In this document: piece by piece, positions 1-8,458 of the stretch
How the letters are laid out: every line of letters starts with the position of its first letter
Numbering within the stretch: position 1 is the stretch's first letter
Source of the DNA: Nocardioides sp. YIM 152315
GTDB lineage: Bacteria > Actinomycetota > Actinomycetes > Propionibacteriales > Nocardioidaceae
Direction: 5' to 3'
DNA length: 64,000 bases
NCBI RefSeq assembly: GCF_029210375.1
Contig: NZ_JARGER010000028.1
Coordinates: 1 to 64,000, forward strand
Made by a program: the position numbers and the translations under genes
The notes under the pieces: generated by a model
Databases searched by the model: none
What the model was told of the DNA's origin: nothing
What the model saw: only the letters and a program-made list of their open reading frames with translations

Positions 1-142
1 TCGGCCGCGAGGTCGACCTCCGACCCGCCCGCTGAACCCGAGGCCGAGGGCCAAGTCACCGGAACCTTCCTTACAGACAGGCGCCCGCGCGCCTTCCTCA
101 ACCACCGGCACAGCCCGCCTTCCGCACCGTCCTGCGGCGTCT
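1..142. other. No gene recognised at left edge
   Basis: The segment downstream of the first minus-strand gene shows no convincing coding frame, hairpin or RNA gene. In related actinobacteria secA often lies next to the Rv3235-family gene, but none of it is visible here. Confidence 0.4.
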
Positions 143-637
143 CTACGCGAAGTCCAGCGCGGTGCACTGCCAGTGGTCCCGCACCCGCTCGAACCGGGCG
201 GCGAGGGCACGGGAGCGCTCGCCGTAGCGCACGTGCATGCTGATCTCGACGGTGTCACGGGTCAGGAAGCACGAGCGCACGCTGACCACCCGGGGGCGCA
301 CCGGCTGCACGCGGCCGGAGCCCGGGTGGTGGCGGCCGGCTCGGGCGACCAGGACCGCACGGCGCTGCAGGTCCTCGTAGACCTCGCGAGAGCTCCAACG
401 CAGCAGCTGGGTCGCCGGACGGTCGCCGCCGACGATCTCGACGGCCGCCTGCGCGTAGCGGCGTGCCCAGCCCTCGACGCCATTGCGGGCCGTGCCCTCG
501 ATGGGGATGACCCGCGCCAGGGGCGGCTCCCGGCGCGGCTCGAGGTCGAGGGCGAGCGTGCCCTGGACGCTGGCGACGGGCACCGCGGGCCCGGTGGGGC
601 GGAACGGGAAGACGCCGGGAGCAGGTTGGTGGGTCAT
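143..637 (-). CDS. Rv3235 family protein (DUF6459-like)
   Basis: 164-residue conserved actinobacterial protein of unknown function. The N-terminal 45 residues are Pro-rich and probably disordered. The rest forms a compact alpha/beta domain that ends in a typical family tail (RDHWQCTALDFA). There is no signal peptide or membrane segment, so it is cytoplasmic. The ATG overlaps the TGA of the upstream LysM gene as ATGA, so the two are translationally coupled. In related genomes this family sits near secA, which suggests, without proving, a link to export or the envelope. The family name is a recollection from sequence style and context. Confidence 0.72.
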   Translation of the reverse strand: MTHQPAPGVFPFRPTGPAVPVASVQGTLALDLEPRREPPLARVIPIEGTARNGVEGWARRYAQAAVEIVGGDRPATQLLRWSSREVYEDLQRRAVLVARAGRHHPGSGRVQPVRPRVVSVRSCFLTRDTVEISMHVRYGERSRALAARFERVRDHWQCTALDFA

Positions 638-1284
638 GGCAGTACCTCCGAGATGGGCATCCGCAGACGTTGGGCGGGCTGGATCAGGTCGGGGTCCGGG
701 CCGACCTCAAGGCGGTTGAGCGCGTAGATGCGGCGCCACTCGGTGTCGATCTCGGCGTCGGTGGCGCCGGGGCCGAGATGGCGCGCGGCGATCGTCCACA
801 GCGAGTCGCCGGGGTCGACCGCCATGACGTGACCGGGTGTCGACGTCGCCCGGTCCGGGACGGCACGGTCGGGGAGGGGCAGTCCGGCCACGATGCTCGT
901 CGGCCGGACGACCCGATCCTCATGGGGACGGCCGGGAGTGGCGTGGCCCGGTGCGGCCAGGAGGCCGGCGGTCAGCGCGACCCCGCACGCCGCCAGCACG
1001 GCTCGCCGCACCGGGGCGGGCACGCCGCGCGCGTCGTACCCCTGCAGCGCCGCGGCGATCGTGATCCCGGTGGTCAGCCACAGCCACGCCGTCGCCAGGA
1101 GTGCGAGGGCCGCGCAGAGGCGCACGAGCACCTCGTCGAAGCGGTCGGCGGGCGCGGCCACCACCGGCAGCAACCACGCCGCGGCGACGGCCGCGGCCGC
1201 GGAGACGCCCGTCCACACGGCGAGGCACCGAGGCAGTGACCGAGGCAGTGACCGAGGCAGTGACCGAGGCAGTGAACGAGGCAT
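634..1284 (-). CDS. Membrane protein with C-terminal LysM domain
   Basis: 216 residues. About three hydrophobic segments in the first 120 residues are followed by a linker and a LysM domain from about residue 156 to the end (VDPGDSLWTIAARHLG at its start, IQPAQRLRMP at its end). LysM domains bind peptidoglycan, so the C-terminus should face the wall. The ATG at 1282-1284 was chosen because AAGGA lies about 11 nt upstream and a consensus-spaced promoter precedes it; the frame is open further upstream but would run through the promoter. Just after the start the protein has four SLPR repeats encoded by a 12-bp tandem repeat, giving an unusually basic N-terminus. The gene overlaps the next one by ATGA. 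Confidence 0.8.
   Translation of the reverse strand: MPRSLPRSLPRSLPRSLPRCLAVWTGVSAAAAVAAAWLLPVVAAPADRFDEVLVRLCAALALLATAWLWLTTGITIAAALQGYDARGVPAPVRRAVLAACGVALTAGLLAAPGHATPGRPHEDRVVRPTSIVAGLPLPDRAVPDRATSTPGHVMAVDPGDSLWTIAARHLGPGATDAEIDTEWRRIYALNRLEVGPDPDLIQPAQRLRMPISEVLP
1230..1281. repeat. 12-bp tandem repeat, four units
   Basis: Unit GAGGCAGTGACC on the plus strand, units starting at 1230, 1242, 1254 and 1266; the last differs by one base (GAGGCAGTGAAC). Read on the minus strand it encodes SLPR four times right after the start of the LysM membrane protein. The in-frame 12-bp period allows copy-number change without frameshift. Confidence 0.95.
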
Positions 1285-1321
1285 CCCGAGGCCAATCCTT
1301 ACGTTTACGTCCGTTTGACTG

Positions 1322-1350
1322 AGATAACCCCTCTTTAACGTCAGAGTCAA
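1322..1350 (-). promoter_or_regulatory. Sigma-70-type promoter for the LysM operon
   Basis: On the minus strand TTGACT (1345-1350), exactly 17 bp, then TTATCT (1322-1327). This is close to the housekeeping consensus and gives a 5' leader of about 30 nt containing the AAGGA ribosome-binding site. It is one of the few clear -35/-10 pairs in the window. Confidence 0.65.
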
Positions 1351-1469
1351 CCGTCCATCCACAAGGGCCTCGGACGGGGGCGGGAGGCGTGCGGGTCGCG
1401 ACCGACAGGGCCCACGGATGGCGCCCGCGGGCGGTTTGACGGCGACGGCCGTGCGGGCACAGTCGGCGC

Positions 1470-2003
1470 ATGTCCTGGGAGGAGGAGCTCTTCGCGCTGC
1501 TCGACGACCTCGAGCAGCAGGCGGAGGCGCTCTACGACGCCGAGCGTGGATGGGAGCTCGCCGACCGCAGCCGTGCGGCCTACCGGGAGGTCACGCTCGC
1601 CAGCCGGCTGATGGCGACGGTCGGCGCGGAGGTGCGGTTCGAGGTCGCCGGCGTCGGCGCGGTCGTCGGCGTGCTCGACCGGGTCGCCGACGGGTGGTGC
1701 GTGGTGAGCGGCGCCGCGCAGGACTGGGTGGTCTGCCTGCCCGCGGTCGCGGCGGTGCACGGCGCGTCGGGACGCTCGGTGCCGGAGCTCGCCTGGCCCC
1801 CGGTCGCCCGGCTGGGCCTCGGCTCGGCGCTGCGCCGGATCGCCGACGCGGGGGAGCGGTGCGTGCTCCACCTGCGCTCGGGCACGACGTACGACGCGGT
1901 GCTGCGCCGCGTGGGGTCCGACTTCGTCGAGGTCGTCGTGGGCGAGGGCCGGGAGGCGCTCGTCGCGCTCGACCGGATCGCGGCCGTGCAGTCGCGGGAG
2001 TAG
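1470..2003 (+). CDS. Conserved actinobacterial protein of unknown function
   Basis: 177 residues, not assigned to a named family. The first about 50 residues are helical and acidic (MSWEEELFALLDDLEQQAEA). The remainder is rich in short beta strands, with a pattern that could be two SH3/LSm-like small barrels; that reading is an inference. No signal peptide, membrane segment or cysteine motif is present. It is transcribed divergently from the LysM operon across a 185-bp gap that contains the LysM promoter. It ends just before tatB, which converges on it. Confidence 0.65.
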   Translation: MSWEEELFALLDDLEQQAEALYDAERGWELADRSRAAYREVTLASRLMATVGAEVRFEVAGVGAVVGVLDRVADGWCVVSGAAQDWVVCLPAVAAVHGASGRSVPELAWPPVARLGLGSALRRIADAGERCVLHLRSGTTYDAVLRRVGSDFVEVVVGEGREALVALDRIAAVQSRE

Positions 2004-2033
2004 CGACCCGGCGGGGTCCGCGGCGTGGCCGGG

Positions 2034-2366
2034 TCAGGTCGCGTCGGCGTCGTACGGCGGGGTCTCGCCGTCGGCCAGCGGACGCTTGCCGCGTCGGGGG
2101 GGCCGGACCGGCTCGTCGTCGTCCTCGAGCGCCTCGGCGATGTGCCGCTTCACGATCTCGCGGGGGTCGAGGTCGCGCAGCTCGAGGTCGGCGTAGTCGG
2201 GCCCGAGCTCCGCGCGCAGCTCGTCGCGGGCGTTGTTGGCGAGCCGCCGCATCTGGCGCACCATCCGGCCGGCCTGGCGTGCGAGGTCGGGCAGCCGGTC
2301 CGGGCCGAACACGAGGACGGCCACGAACGCGATCACCGCGAACTCCGGCAGGCCGACCCCGAACAC
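2034..2366 (-). CDS. tatB: Sec-independent translocase subunit TatB
   Basis: 110 residues with the TatA/B layout: a single N-terminal membrane helix (LPEFAVIAFVAVLVFGPDRLP), the conserved FGP hinge, an amphipathic helix (residues 25-60) and an acidic, disordered tail. TatB works with TatC as the receptor for twin-arginine signal peptides. TatA and TatC are not in the window, so the A/B assignment rests on the longer length and the Glu/Phe-Gly-Pro pattern. The start is GTG with TAGGTT seven nt upstream, indicating its own leaderless promoter although mrp ends only 18 bp before it. Confidence 0.85.
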   Translation of the reverse strand: MFGVGLPEFAVIAFVAVLVFGPDRLPDLARQAGRMVRQMRRLANNARDELRAELGPDYADLELRDLDPREIVKRHIAEALEDDDEPVRPPRRGKRPLADGETPPYDADAT

Positions 2367-2373
2367 GTGGGAG

Positions 2374-2379
2374 AACCTA
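2374..2379 (-). promoter_or_regulatory. -10 box of leaderless tatB transcript
   Basis: TAGGTT on the minus strand with a 7-nt gap to the GTG of tatB. It lies in the 18 bp between mrp and tatB. Confidence 0.5.
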
Positions 2380-2384
2380 CTGGG

Positions 2385-3548
2385 TCAGAACTTGCTCGTG
2401 GGCGTCAGGCCCAGCTGCATGCCCGCGAGTCCGCGCCCGCGACCGGCCAGGTGGGTCGCGATCGCGGTCAGCGCCGTCGCCGCAGGGGCGGTGGGGTCGG
2501 CGTCGACGATCGGCTTGCCGACGTCACCGCCCTCGCGCAGGGAGGTGTCGATCGGGATCTGGCCGAGCATCGGGACGTCGTAGCCGAACCGGGCCGAGAG
2601 CGTCTTCGCGACCCGCTCGCCGCCACCGCTGCCGAAGATCTCGAGGCGGTGGTCGGTGCCGATCTCGGTGCAGTGGGGGCAGGGGAGGTAGCTCATGTTC
2701 TCGACGACGCCGACGACGCGCTGGTGCATCATCGAGGCCATCGTTCCGGCGCGCTCGGCGACCTCCGCGGCGGCCTCCTGAGGCGTGGTGACCACGACGA
2801 CCTCGGCGCCCGGCAGGTGCTGCCCCAGGGAGATCGCGATGTCGCCGGTGCCCGGAGGCAGGTCGAGCAGCAGTGCGTCGAGGTCGCCCCAGTAGACGTC
2901 GGCGAGCATCTGCACGAGCGCGCGGTCGAGCATCGGGCCACGCCACGCGACGACCTGGTCCCGCCGGGGCTTGAGCATCCCGATCGAGATGACCGAGACG
3001 CCGCTCGCGGTCGGGACCGGCATGATCAGGTCCTCGACCTGCGTCGGCCGCTCGTCGGCCACGCCGAGCATGGCCGGCACGGAGTGGCCGTAGATGTCGG
3101 CGTCGACGATCCCGACCTTGAGCCCCTGCTTGGCCAGCGCGAGCGCGAGGTTGACGGTCACCGAGGACTTGCCGACGCCGCCCTTGCCGCTCGCGACGGC
3201 GAGCACCTTCGTCAGCGAGCCGGGCTGGGCGAACGGGATCTCGCGCTGGGCCTGCCCGCCGCGCAGGGTCTGCTGCAGCCCGGAGCGCTGCTCGGCGGTC
3301 ATCACTCCGAGGCTGAGGTCGACGCCGGTGACGCCGTCGACCCGGCCGACCGCGGCGTTGACGTCGCGGGTGATGGTGTCCTTGAGGGGACAGCCGGCGA
3401 CGGTCAGCAGCACGGTGAGGTGGACGACGCCCGCGTCGTCGATCTCCACGGAGTCGACCATGCCGAGCTCGGTGATCGGACGCTTGATCTCGGGGTCGTT
3501 CACGGTCGCCAGAGCGGCGTCGACCTGGTCGAGAAGGGGGCTGCTCAT
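2385..3548 (-). CDS. Mrp/NBP35-family Fe-S cluster carrier ATPase
   Basis: 387 residues. The N-terminal MIP18/DUF59 domain (about 1-95) contains the conserved Cys of VAGCPL. It is followed by the deviant P-loop of the Mrp/MinD family (SGKGGVGKSS, about 120-129), the switch GIVDADIYGHS and DLPPGTGD, and the CPHC pair that binds a bridging 4Fe-4S cluster. The protein accepts and hands on Fe-S clusters in the cytoplasm using ATP. The ATG at 3546-3548 has TAGACT eight nt upstream, suggesting a leaderless start. It lies directly after the DUF1003 gene (11-bp gap), so readthrough from that operon is also likely. Confidence 0.92.
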   Translation of the reverse strand: MSSPLLDQVDAALATVNDPEIKRPITELGMVDSVEIDDAGVVHLTVLLTVAGCPLKDTITRDVNAAVGRVDGVTGVDLSLGVMTAEQRSGLQQTLRGGQAQREIPFAQPGSLTKVLAVASGKGGVGKSSVTVNLALALAKQGLKVGIVDADIYGHSVPAMLGVADERPTQVEDLIMPVPTASGVSVISIGMLKPRRDQVVAWRGPMLDRALVQMLADVYWGDLDALLLDLPPGTGDIAISLGQHLPGAEVVVVTTPQEAAAEVAERAGTMASMMHQRVVGVVENMSYLPCPHCTEIGTDHRLEIFGSGGGERVAKTLSARFGYDVPMLGQIPIDTSLREGGDVGKPIVDADPTAPAATALTAIATHLAGRGRGLAGMQLGLTPTSKF

Positions 3549-3559
3549 GATGCCCGAGT

Positions 3560-4108
3560 CTACGTGGGGGTCTCCTGCGGATCGTCGTCGCCCGGGTGAG
3601 ACTGGCCACGCTCCTGGCCACGCTCCTGGCCACGCTCCTCGAGCTCGGCCAGGAGGCTGCGCAGCTCCGAGCGCAGGTAGTCGCGGGTCGCGACCTCGCC
3701 GACGGCCATCCGCAGCGACGCGACCTCGCGGGCCAGGAACTCCATGTCCGCGTGCGCGCGGGCGTCGGCCTGGCGGTCCTGCCCGGCGATGACTCGGTCG
3801 CGCGCCTCCTGCCGGTTCTGCGCGAGCAGGATCAGCGGTGCGGCGTACGACGCCTGCAGGCTGAGCACCAGCGTCAGGAAGATGTAGGGGTAGTCGTCGA
3901 AGCGCAGGTCCCGCGGTGCGGCGACGTTCCAGACGATCCAGAACACCACGACCGCGGTCATCCACATCAGGAACCGGGCGGTCCCCATGTAGCGGGCGAA
4001 GCCCTCCGCGAAGACTCCGAAGGTGTCGGCGTTGTACGACGGGCGCCGCACCAGCGGCTTGCGACCGAGGTCCTTCGGCGTGTCGAGGCGGGGAGTGCGG
4101 TCGCTCAC
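3560..4108 (-). CDS. DUF1003 integral membrane protein
   Basis: 182 residues. A cytoplasmic N-terminus with the family motif (FGVFAEGFARYMGTARFL) is followed by two membrane helices (about 45-65 and 72-95), joined by the DYPYIFLTLVLSLQASYAAPLILLAQNR-type segment that defines DUF1003, then a coiled-coil tail. The tail ends with three ERGQ repeats encoded by a 12-bp minisatellite. Start and upstream stop overlap as ATGA with the MgtE-N/CBS gene, so the products are probably made in fixed proportion. Function is not established; the pairing suggests a membrane partner of the Mg2+-sensing-type protein. Confidence 0.88.
   Translation of the reverse strand: MSDRTPRLDTPKDLGRKPLVRRPSYNADTFGVFAEGFARYMGTARFLMWMTAVVVFWIVWNVAAPRDLRFDDYPYIFLTLVLSLQASYAAPLILLAQNRQEARDRVIAGQDRQADARAHADMEFLAREVASLRMAVGEVATRDYLRSELRSLLAELEERGQERGQERGQSHPGDDDPQETPT
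3603..3638. repeat. 12-bp tandem repeat, three units
   Basis: Unit TGGCCACGCTCC, three perfect copies at 3603, 3615 and 3627. On the minus strand it encodes ERGQ repeats at the C-terminal end of the DUF1003 protein. Confidence 0.95.
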
Positions 4109-5361
4109 TGGGGGACCGCCGATCGGACCGCGCGGTCCCGCCAGCCCTCGGGCAGCATGTGGTCGAGCAGGTCGTCGACCGTGACGGCGCCGAGCAGGTG
4201 GCCGTTCTCGTCGACGACGGGCGCCGCCACCAAGTTGTACGTCGCCAGGTGGGCCGCGACCTCGTCGATGCTCGCCTCCGGGCGCAGCGACTCCATCGTG
4301 TCGTCGAGCGCGCCGGCGACCAGCGTCGAGGGCGGCTCACGGAGCAGCCGCTGGATGTGGGCGACGCCGAGCAGCTTCCCGGTCGGTGGCTCCAGGGGCT
4401 GGCGGCACACGTAGACCAGCGCCGCCAGTGCGGGCGTGAGCTCGGGGTTGCGCACGTGGGCGAGCGCGTCGGCGATCGTGGCGTCGGGGCCGAGGATGAC
4501 CGGCTCGGGCGTCATCATCGCGCCCGCGGTGTTCTCGACGTACGACAGCAGCCGCCGCACGTCCTCGGCCTCCTCGGGCTCCATCAGCCCCAGGAGCGCC
4601 TCGGCCGTCTCGGGAGGGAGGTCCGCGATCAGGTCGGCGGCGTCGTCGGGCGACATCTCCTCGAGGACGTCGGCCGCGCGCTCGGAGTCGAGGTGCTCGA
4701 GGATCTCGACCTGGTCCTCCTCGGGCAGCTCCTCCAGCACGTCGGCGAGCCGCTCGTCGTCGAGCGCCGCGACGACGGCCGCGCGGCGTTCCTGGGGGAG
4801 GTCGTGGATCACGTTGGCGGCGTCGGCCGGCCGCATCTCGTTGAGGGCCGCGATCAGGTGGGTCGCGCCCTGGGCCTCCTCGCGCGTGGTGAGGCCCTCG
4901 ACGTCGCGCCACTCGACGACGTGGGTCTGACCGCGGCGACGCAGGCCCTTCGCAGGCTCCTGGATGGCGACCCGGGAGAGCACCCAGTCCCGGTTGCGGG
5001 CCTGCTCCATGCCTACGTCGTAGACGGTCCCAGACACGTCGGTGCTCGGGATGCGCACCGTGCGGTCGAGCATCTGCCCCATGACGAGCGTCTCGGTGGG
5101 GCGCTGCTCGAAGCGTCGCATGTTCAGCAGCCCGGTCGTGTAGACCTGTCCGCTGTCGATGTTGGTGACGCGGGTCATCGGCACGAAGATCCGGCGGCGG
5201 CCGAACACCTCGGCCACCATCCCGAGGACCCGCGGCTGGTGCACCTCCGAACGCACCGCCGCCACGAGGTCACGCACCTTGCCGACCTGGTCGCCCTGGG
5301 GGTCGAAGATCGGCAGCCCGACGAGTCGGGCCACGAAGACGCGCGGGGGGGCCGTGCTCAT
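4105..5361 (-). CDS. Soluble MgtE-N/CBS domain protein (PRC-barrel, MgtE_N, CBS pair)
   Basis: 418 residues. A PRC-barrel-like N-terminal part (about 1-120; RLVGLPIFDPQGDQVGKVRD) is followed by an MgtE N domain made of short acidic superhelical repeats (about 130-270; LIAALNEMRPADAANVI, LEELPEEDQVEILEHL) and two CBS domains to the end. True MgtE Mg2+ channels continue into five membrane helices; here the chain stops after the CBS pair, so only the cytosolic sensor half is present. The DUF1003 gene follows with an ATGA overlap. A role in divalent-cation sensing is an inference from domains. Confidence 0.85.
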   Translation of the reverse strand: MSTAPPRVFVARLVGLPIFDPQGDQVGKVRDLVAAVRSEVHQPRVLGMVAEVFGRRRIFVPMTRVTNIDSGQVYTTGLLNMRRFEQRPTETLVMGQMLDRTVRIPSTDVSGTVYDVGMEQARNRDWVLSRVAIQEPAKGLRRRGQTHVVEWRDVEGLTTREEAQGATHLIAALNEMRPADAANVIHDLPQERRAAVVAALDDERLADVLEELPEEDQVEILEHLDSERAADVLEEMSPDDAADLIADLPPETAEALLGLMEPEEAEDVRRLLSYVENTAGAMMTPEPVILGPDATIADALAHVRNPELTPALAALVYVCRQPLEPPTGKLLGVAHIQRLLREPPSTLVAGALDDTMESLRPEASIDEVAAHLATYNLVAAPVVDENGHLLGAVTVDDLLDHMLPEGWRDRAVRSAVPQ

Positions 5362-5577
5362 CCGGAGTCCCGCGGGGTGTTCACGCAGACACGCTACCGG
5401 GCGGCGACGTCCGGACCGGGTAGCCCGGATTCCTCAGGTTCGCGCGTTTCCGGCCGAGGCAGACTGGGGGAGGGTGTCAGAGAAGTGGTCACGCGGTGAA
5501 TGCCCTGCCCCCGGGTGGCCTTGCTACCCTCGACCGAGCCCGCCGGATGGCGTGGGAGAGCCAGGAGGTGGAGTCCG

Positions 5578-6711
5578 GTGGAGACACCTGATCCGTCCTC
5601 CCGACGCCGCGGCGGCGCGCGCATCGACACGACGAAGCGCCGGGACCGTGGCCGGCTCGCGGCCACCGCTGTCGGTGCGATCGTGGTCCTCAGCCTGCTG
5701 GTCACCGGCGTCGCGCAGCTGAAGTCCGACGGGGTCCTCGACAGCGGCGAGGCCACCGAGCCCGTCACCCGCCCGGTCGGCGCACGCGCCGTCGTGCCGA
5801 CGCCGCCGCCGGACGCGCAGGAGATCGTGCCGGCCAGCAAGCTGGTCCTCGAGAAGGCGTCCGCAGCCAAGCGCGACGGCGTGGGCAAGGGCCGCGGCAA
5901 GGGCAAGGGCGGGTCCTCACTGGTCACCCGGGCCGAGCGCATCGCCCAGGGCCTCCCGGTCGTCCCGGCGGAGACCTTCGGCATGGCCAGCTTCAACATG
6001 CTCGGTGCCAGCCACACCAACGGGAAGGGTCGACGCGCCCACTTCGCCAACGGCGCGACCCGCGCGGGTCAGGCCGCGTCGCTGGTCTCCTCGCTCGGCA
6101 TCGACGTCGTCGGGGCGCAGGAGTTCGAGCCGGTGCAGCAGTCGGTGTTCCTCTCCCGGCTCCCGAACTTCTCCGTCTTCCCCGGCCAGTCGCTCTCGGT
6201 CATCGACGGAACCAACAGCATCGCCTGGAACAACACGCTCTTCGAGCTGGTGCAGGCCGAGACCATCGCGATCCCCTACTTCGGCGGTCGCACCGTGCAG
6301 ATGCCCTACGTGCTGCTCGAGCAGAGGTCGAGCGGCCAGCGCTTCTGGTTCGCGAACTTCCACAACCCCGCCGACGTGCACGGCGCGGCCCAGCACTGGC
6401 GCGTGCGGGCCACGGAGCTCGAGGCCGGACTCGCCACGGAGCTCCACAGCACCGGCGTGCCGGTGCTGATGACCGGCGACTTCAACGAGCACGCGGAGTT
6501 CTACTGCCGGCTGGCCGGCCTCGCGCCGATGATGAAGAGCGCCAGCGGCGCCCTGCCCGGCCCGCCCTGCTCGGTGCCGCCCGGTCCGCGGGTCGACTGG
6601 GTCCTCGGCTCCACGCCAGTGGCGTTCTCGGGCTACCAGGAGCTCGACGGTGGCTCGATCGAGTCGATCACCGACCACCCGGTGATCGTCGCCGACGTCA
6701 GCGTCCAGTAG
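5578..6711 (+). CDS. Exported EEP-family (endonuclease/exonuclease/phosphatase) protein
   Basis: 377 residues from the GTG at 5578, chosen because AGGAGG lies nine nt upstream. An N-terminal basic stretch and one hydrophobic helix (AATAVGAIVVLSLLVTGVA) form a signal anchor. After a Lys/Gly-rich linker comes an EEP fold: MASFNMLG, GAQEFEPVQ, the Asn/His pair ANFHNPAD, LMTGDFNEH and the terminal TDHPVIVADV motif. These carry the metal-binding and catalytic residues of DNase I-like nucleases and phosphodiesterases. The catalytic domain is expected outside the membrane. Close paralogue of the N-terminal half of the gene at 8427-10322. Substrate unknown: nucleic acid, sugar-phosphate or lipid. Confidence 0.85.
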   Translation: METPDPSSRRRGGARIDTTKRRDRGRLAATAVGAIVVLSLLVTGVAQLKSDGVLDSGEATEPVTRPVGARAVVPTPPPDAQEIVPASKLVLEKASAAKRDGVGKGRGKGKGGSSLVTRAERIAQGLPVVPAETFGMASFNMLGASHTNGKGRRAHFANGATRAGQAASLVSSLGIDVVGAQEFEPVQQSVFLSRLPNFSVFPGQSLSVIDGTNSIAWNNTLFELVQAETIAIPYFGGRTVQMPYVLLEQRSSGQRFWFANFHNPADVHGAAQHWRVRATELEAGLATELHSTGVPVLMTGDFNEHAEFYCRLAGLAPMMKSASGALPGPPCSVPPGPRVDWVLGSTPVAFSGYQELDGGSIESITDHPVIVADVSVQ

Positions 6712-6753
6712 CCCGAGCGCGTCGGCCGGTCGTGCTGCGTGCGTGGGTGCTTC

Positions 6754-6831
6754 ATCACGGGATGTGGGCCGAACCGCGCTTCCCGTGCCGAGCTCGTCGG
6801 GGGAAGCGCGGCTTGACCTTCATCCCTTGAT
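6754..6831. terminator. Long imperfect inverted repeat between convergent genes
   Basis: The left arm starts ATCACGGGATG at 6754. The inner perfect arms CCGCGCTTCCC and GGGAAGCGCGG surround a 16-nt centre. The right arm ends CATCCCTTGAT at 6831. It sits in the 145-bp gap between the EEP gene (plus) and the sulfatase gene (minus), so a bidirectional terminator is the simplest reading. Its length and conserved ends would also fit a small palindromic mobile element. Confidence 0.6.
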
Positions 6832-6856
6832 GGAGCGCCACCGCGGGCCGGCCGCC

Positions 6857-8458
6857 TCAGCGGTAGAACTCCGTGGGGCAGGTGCTGCCGGCGCAGTCGC
6901 GGTAGTGCCGCGACATCCGGCGGAGCTCCTTGACCTTCCCCCGGTAGCGCGGGTCGGTCGCGAGGTTGTCGAGCTGGTAGGGGTCGACCGAGCGGTAGTA
7001 GAGCTCGGGCTGGCCGCGCCTTCCCTCCGCGTAGGTCCACGGGCCGACCACGACGCCGGTGTAGAGCGGGCGGAGACCGCCCTTGATGGGCCAGCCGGCG
7101 ATGGGTACGACGCGGCGGGTGGCTCGCGCATCGAGCCACGGCAGCACGTCGACGCCGTCGACGTCGCGGCCGAGCGTCGCACCCGCGAGGGCGGCGAACG
7201 TCGGGGCCCAGTCGGCGTTCGAGACCGGGGTCCGGCTGACCGTGCCGGCCGGGATGCCCGGGCCGCGGACGTACATCGGGACGCCGACGATGTCACGGAA
7301 GTACCAGAGCTTGCCCTCGAGGTTGTGCTCGCCGAGGACGAACCCGTTGTCGGAGGTCAGCACGACGTAGGTGTCGTCGAGCTCGCCCGTGCTGCGCAGG
7401 GTGTCGAAGGTCCGCGCGACCGCGCGGTCGACGGACTGGAGGGCCTCGACGCGCTGCTGGTGGGCCTCGCGCATCTCGGCGCGGCGCATCTGCGACACCG
7501 TCTCGCGGGCGCTCGAGACGATGACCTTGTCGGAGGGGTCCTCCTCGAAGACGTTCGGCTTGTCCGGCAGCTCCAGGTCGGAGAACGTGTCGCGGTCGCG
7601 GTCCTCGGGGACCGTGGTCGAGAGCGGATGCTCGTCGTCGGGGAAGACGACCTCGGGGTCGTCGTCCTCGACCGGCCCGCCGTGGTGGGGCGCGACGTAG
7701 TTGAGCCACAGGTACCACGGCCGCTGAGACCGCTCGGGGTCCTCGAGCAGCTCGGTGCTCTGGTCGCTCAGCAGCGTCGTGGAGTAGGTGTGGGTGTCGA
7801 CGACGTCGCCGTCGACCAGCAGCCGTGGATTCTCGAAGTTGTAGGTGCTGAAGTCGACCGTCGGCCGCCACACGGTCCACCCGGGCGGCTCGTGGTCGAC
7901 GTGCTCCTCGGTGTAGCCGTTGAGGTACTTGCCGAGGAACAGCGTGTCGTAGCCGGCCTCCTGGAGCGCCACCGGAAGCGTGTCGTCGTCCTCGAACGCC
8001 GTGAAGCCGCCGCCCTCTCCGTTGATGGTCACCGCGCCGTGGTTCCGCGCGTACTGGCCGGTGAGGAGCGTGGCGCGGGCCGGGACGCAGACCGGGGTGG
8101 GGGAGAGGCCCTGCTCGAGCGTCATGCCGCCGTCGGCCATCAGCTCCTGGACGTGCGGCAGGTACTCCATGTCCTCCCAGGCCGCGTCGTCCAGCGTGAT
8201 CATCAGCAGGTTGGGGCGCTCCCGCACGCCCTCGAGCGGCGCCGGGGTGGCGCGCTCGGTGAGCACGCCGTCGCGCGCGGCGGGGGCGCGCACCGGCGCG
8301 CTCCGCTCGGGGGCGTGGTACGCCGGCCTGCGCGCCCCTCGTTGCTCGCCGTCGTCGGTGCAGCCGGCGACCAGGACCGAGCCGCTCAGCACCGCGGCCA
8401 CGGCCAGCCGCGCCGGCCCGCGGACGCTACGGGACGACCGGGCCGTCGACGAAGACAT
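6857..8458 (-). CDS. Sulfatase lipoprotein (formylglycine-dependent)
   Basis: 533 residues. A lipoprotein signal peptide has lipobox LVAG-Cys33, so it should be anchored on the outer face of the membrane. The arylsulfatase core begins with the metal-binding LLMITLDDAAW (about 84-94). The modification motif CVPAR is at 124-128, with Cys124 the residue converted to formylglycine. The later TSDNGF motif supplies further metal ligands. It hydrolyses sulfate esters, possibly on a sulfated surface polymer given the sulfotransferases nearby. The start lies 32 bp inside the upstream gene, so the two are probably co-transcribed; a later start would leave the signal peptide incomplete. Confidence 0.9.
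   Translation of the reverse strand: MSSSTARSSRSVRGPARLAVAAVLSGSVLVAGCTDDGEQRGARRPAYHAPERSAPVRAPAARDGVLTERATPAPLEGVRERPNLLMITLDDAAWEDMEYLPHVQELMADGGMTLEQGLSPTPVCVPARATLLTGQYARNHGAVTINGEGGGFTAFEDDDTLPVALQEAGYDTLFLGKYLNGYTEEHVDHEPPGWTVWRPTVDFSTYNFENPRLLVDGDVVDTHTYSTTLLSDQSTELLEDPERSQRPWYLWLNYVAPHHGGPVEDDDPEVVFPDDEHPLSTTVPEDRDRDTFSDLELPDKPNVFEEDPSDKVIVSSARETVSQMRRAEMREAHQQRVEALQSVDRAVARTFDTLRSTGELDDTYVVLTSDNGFVLGEHNLEGKLWYFRDIVGVPMYVRGPGIPAGTVSRTPVSNADWAPTFAALAGATLGRDVDGVDVLPWLDARATRRVVPIAGWPIKGGLRPLYTGVVVGPWTYAEGRRGQPELYYRSVDPYQLDNLATDPRYRGKVKELRRMSRHYRDCAGSTCPTEFYR

Noticed and set aside
1285..1362. Upstream extension of the LysM gene to the ATG at 1362
   Set aside because: The extension would cover the promoter and the AAGGA site; the ATG at 1284 has both in the right place.
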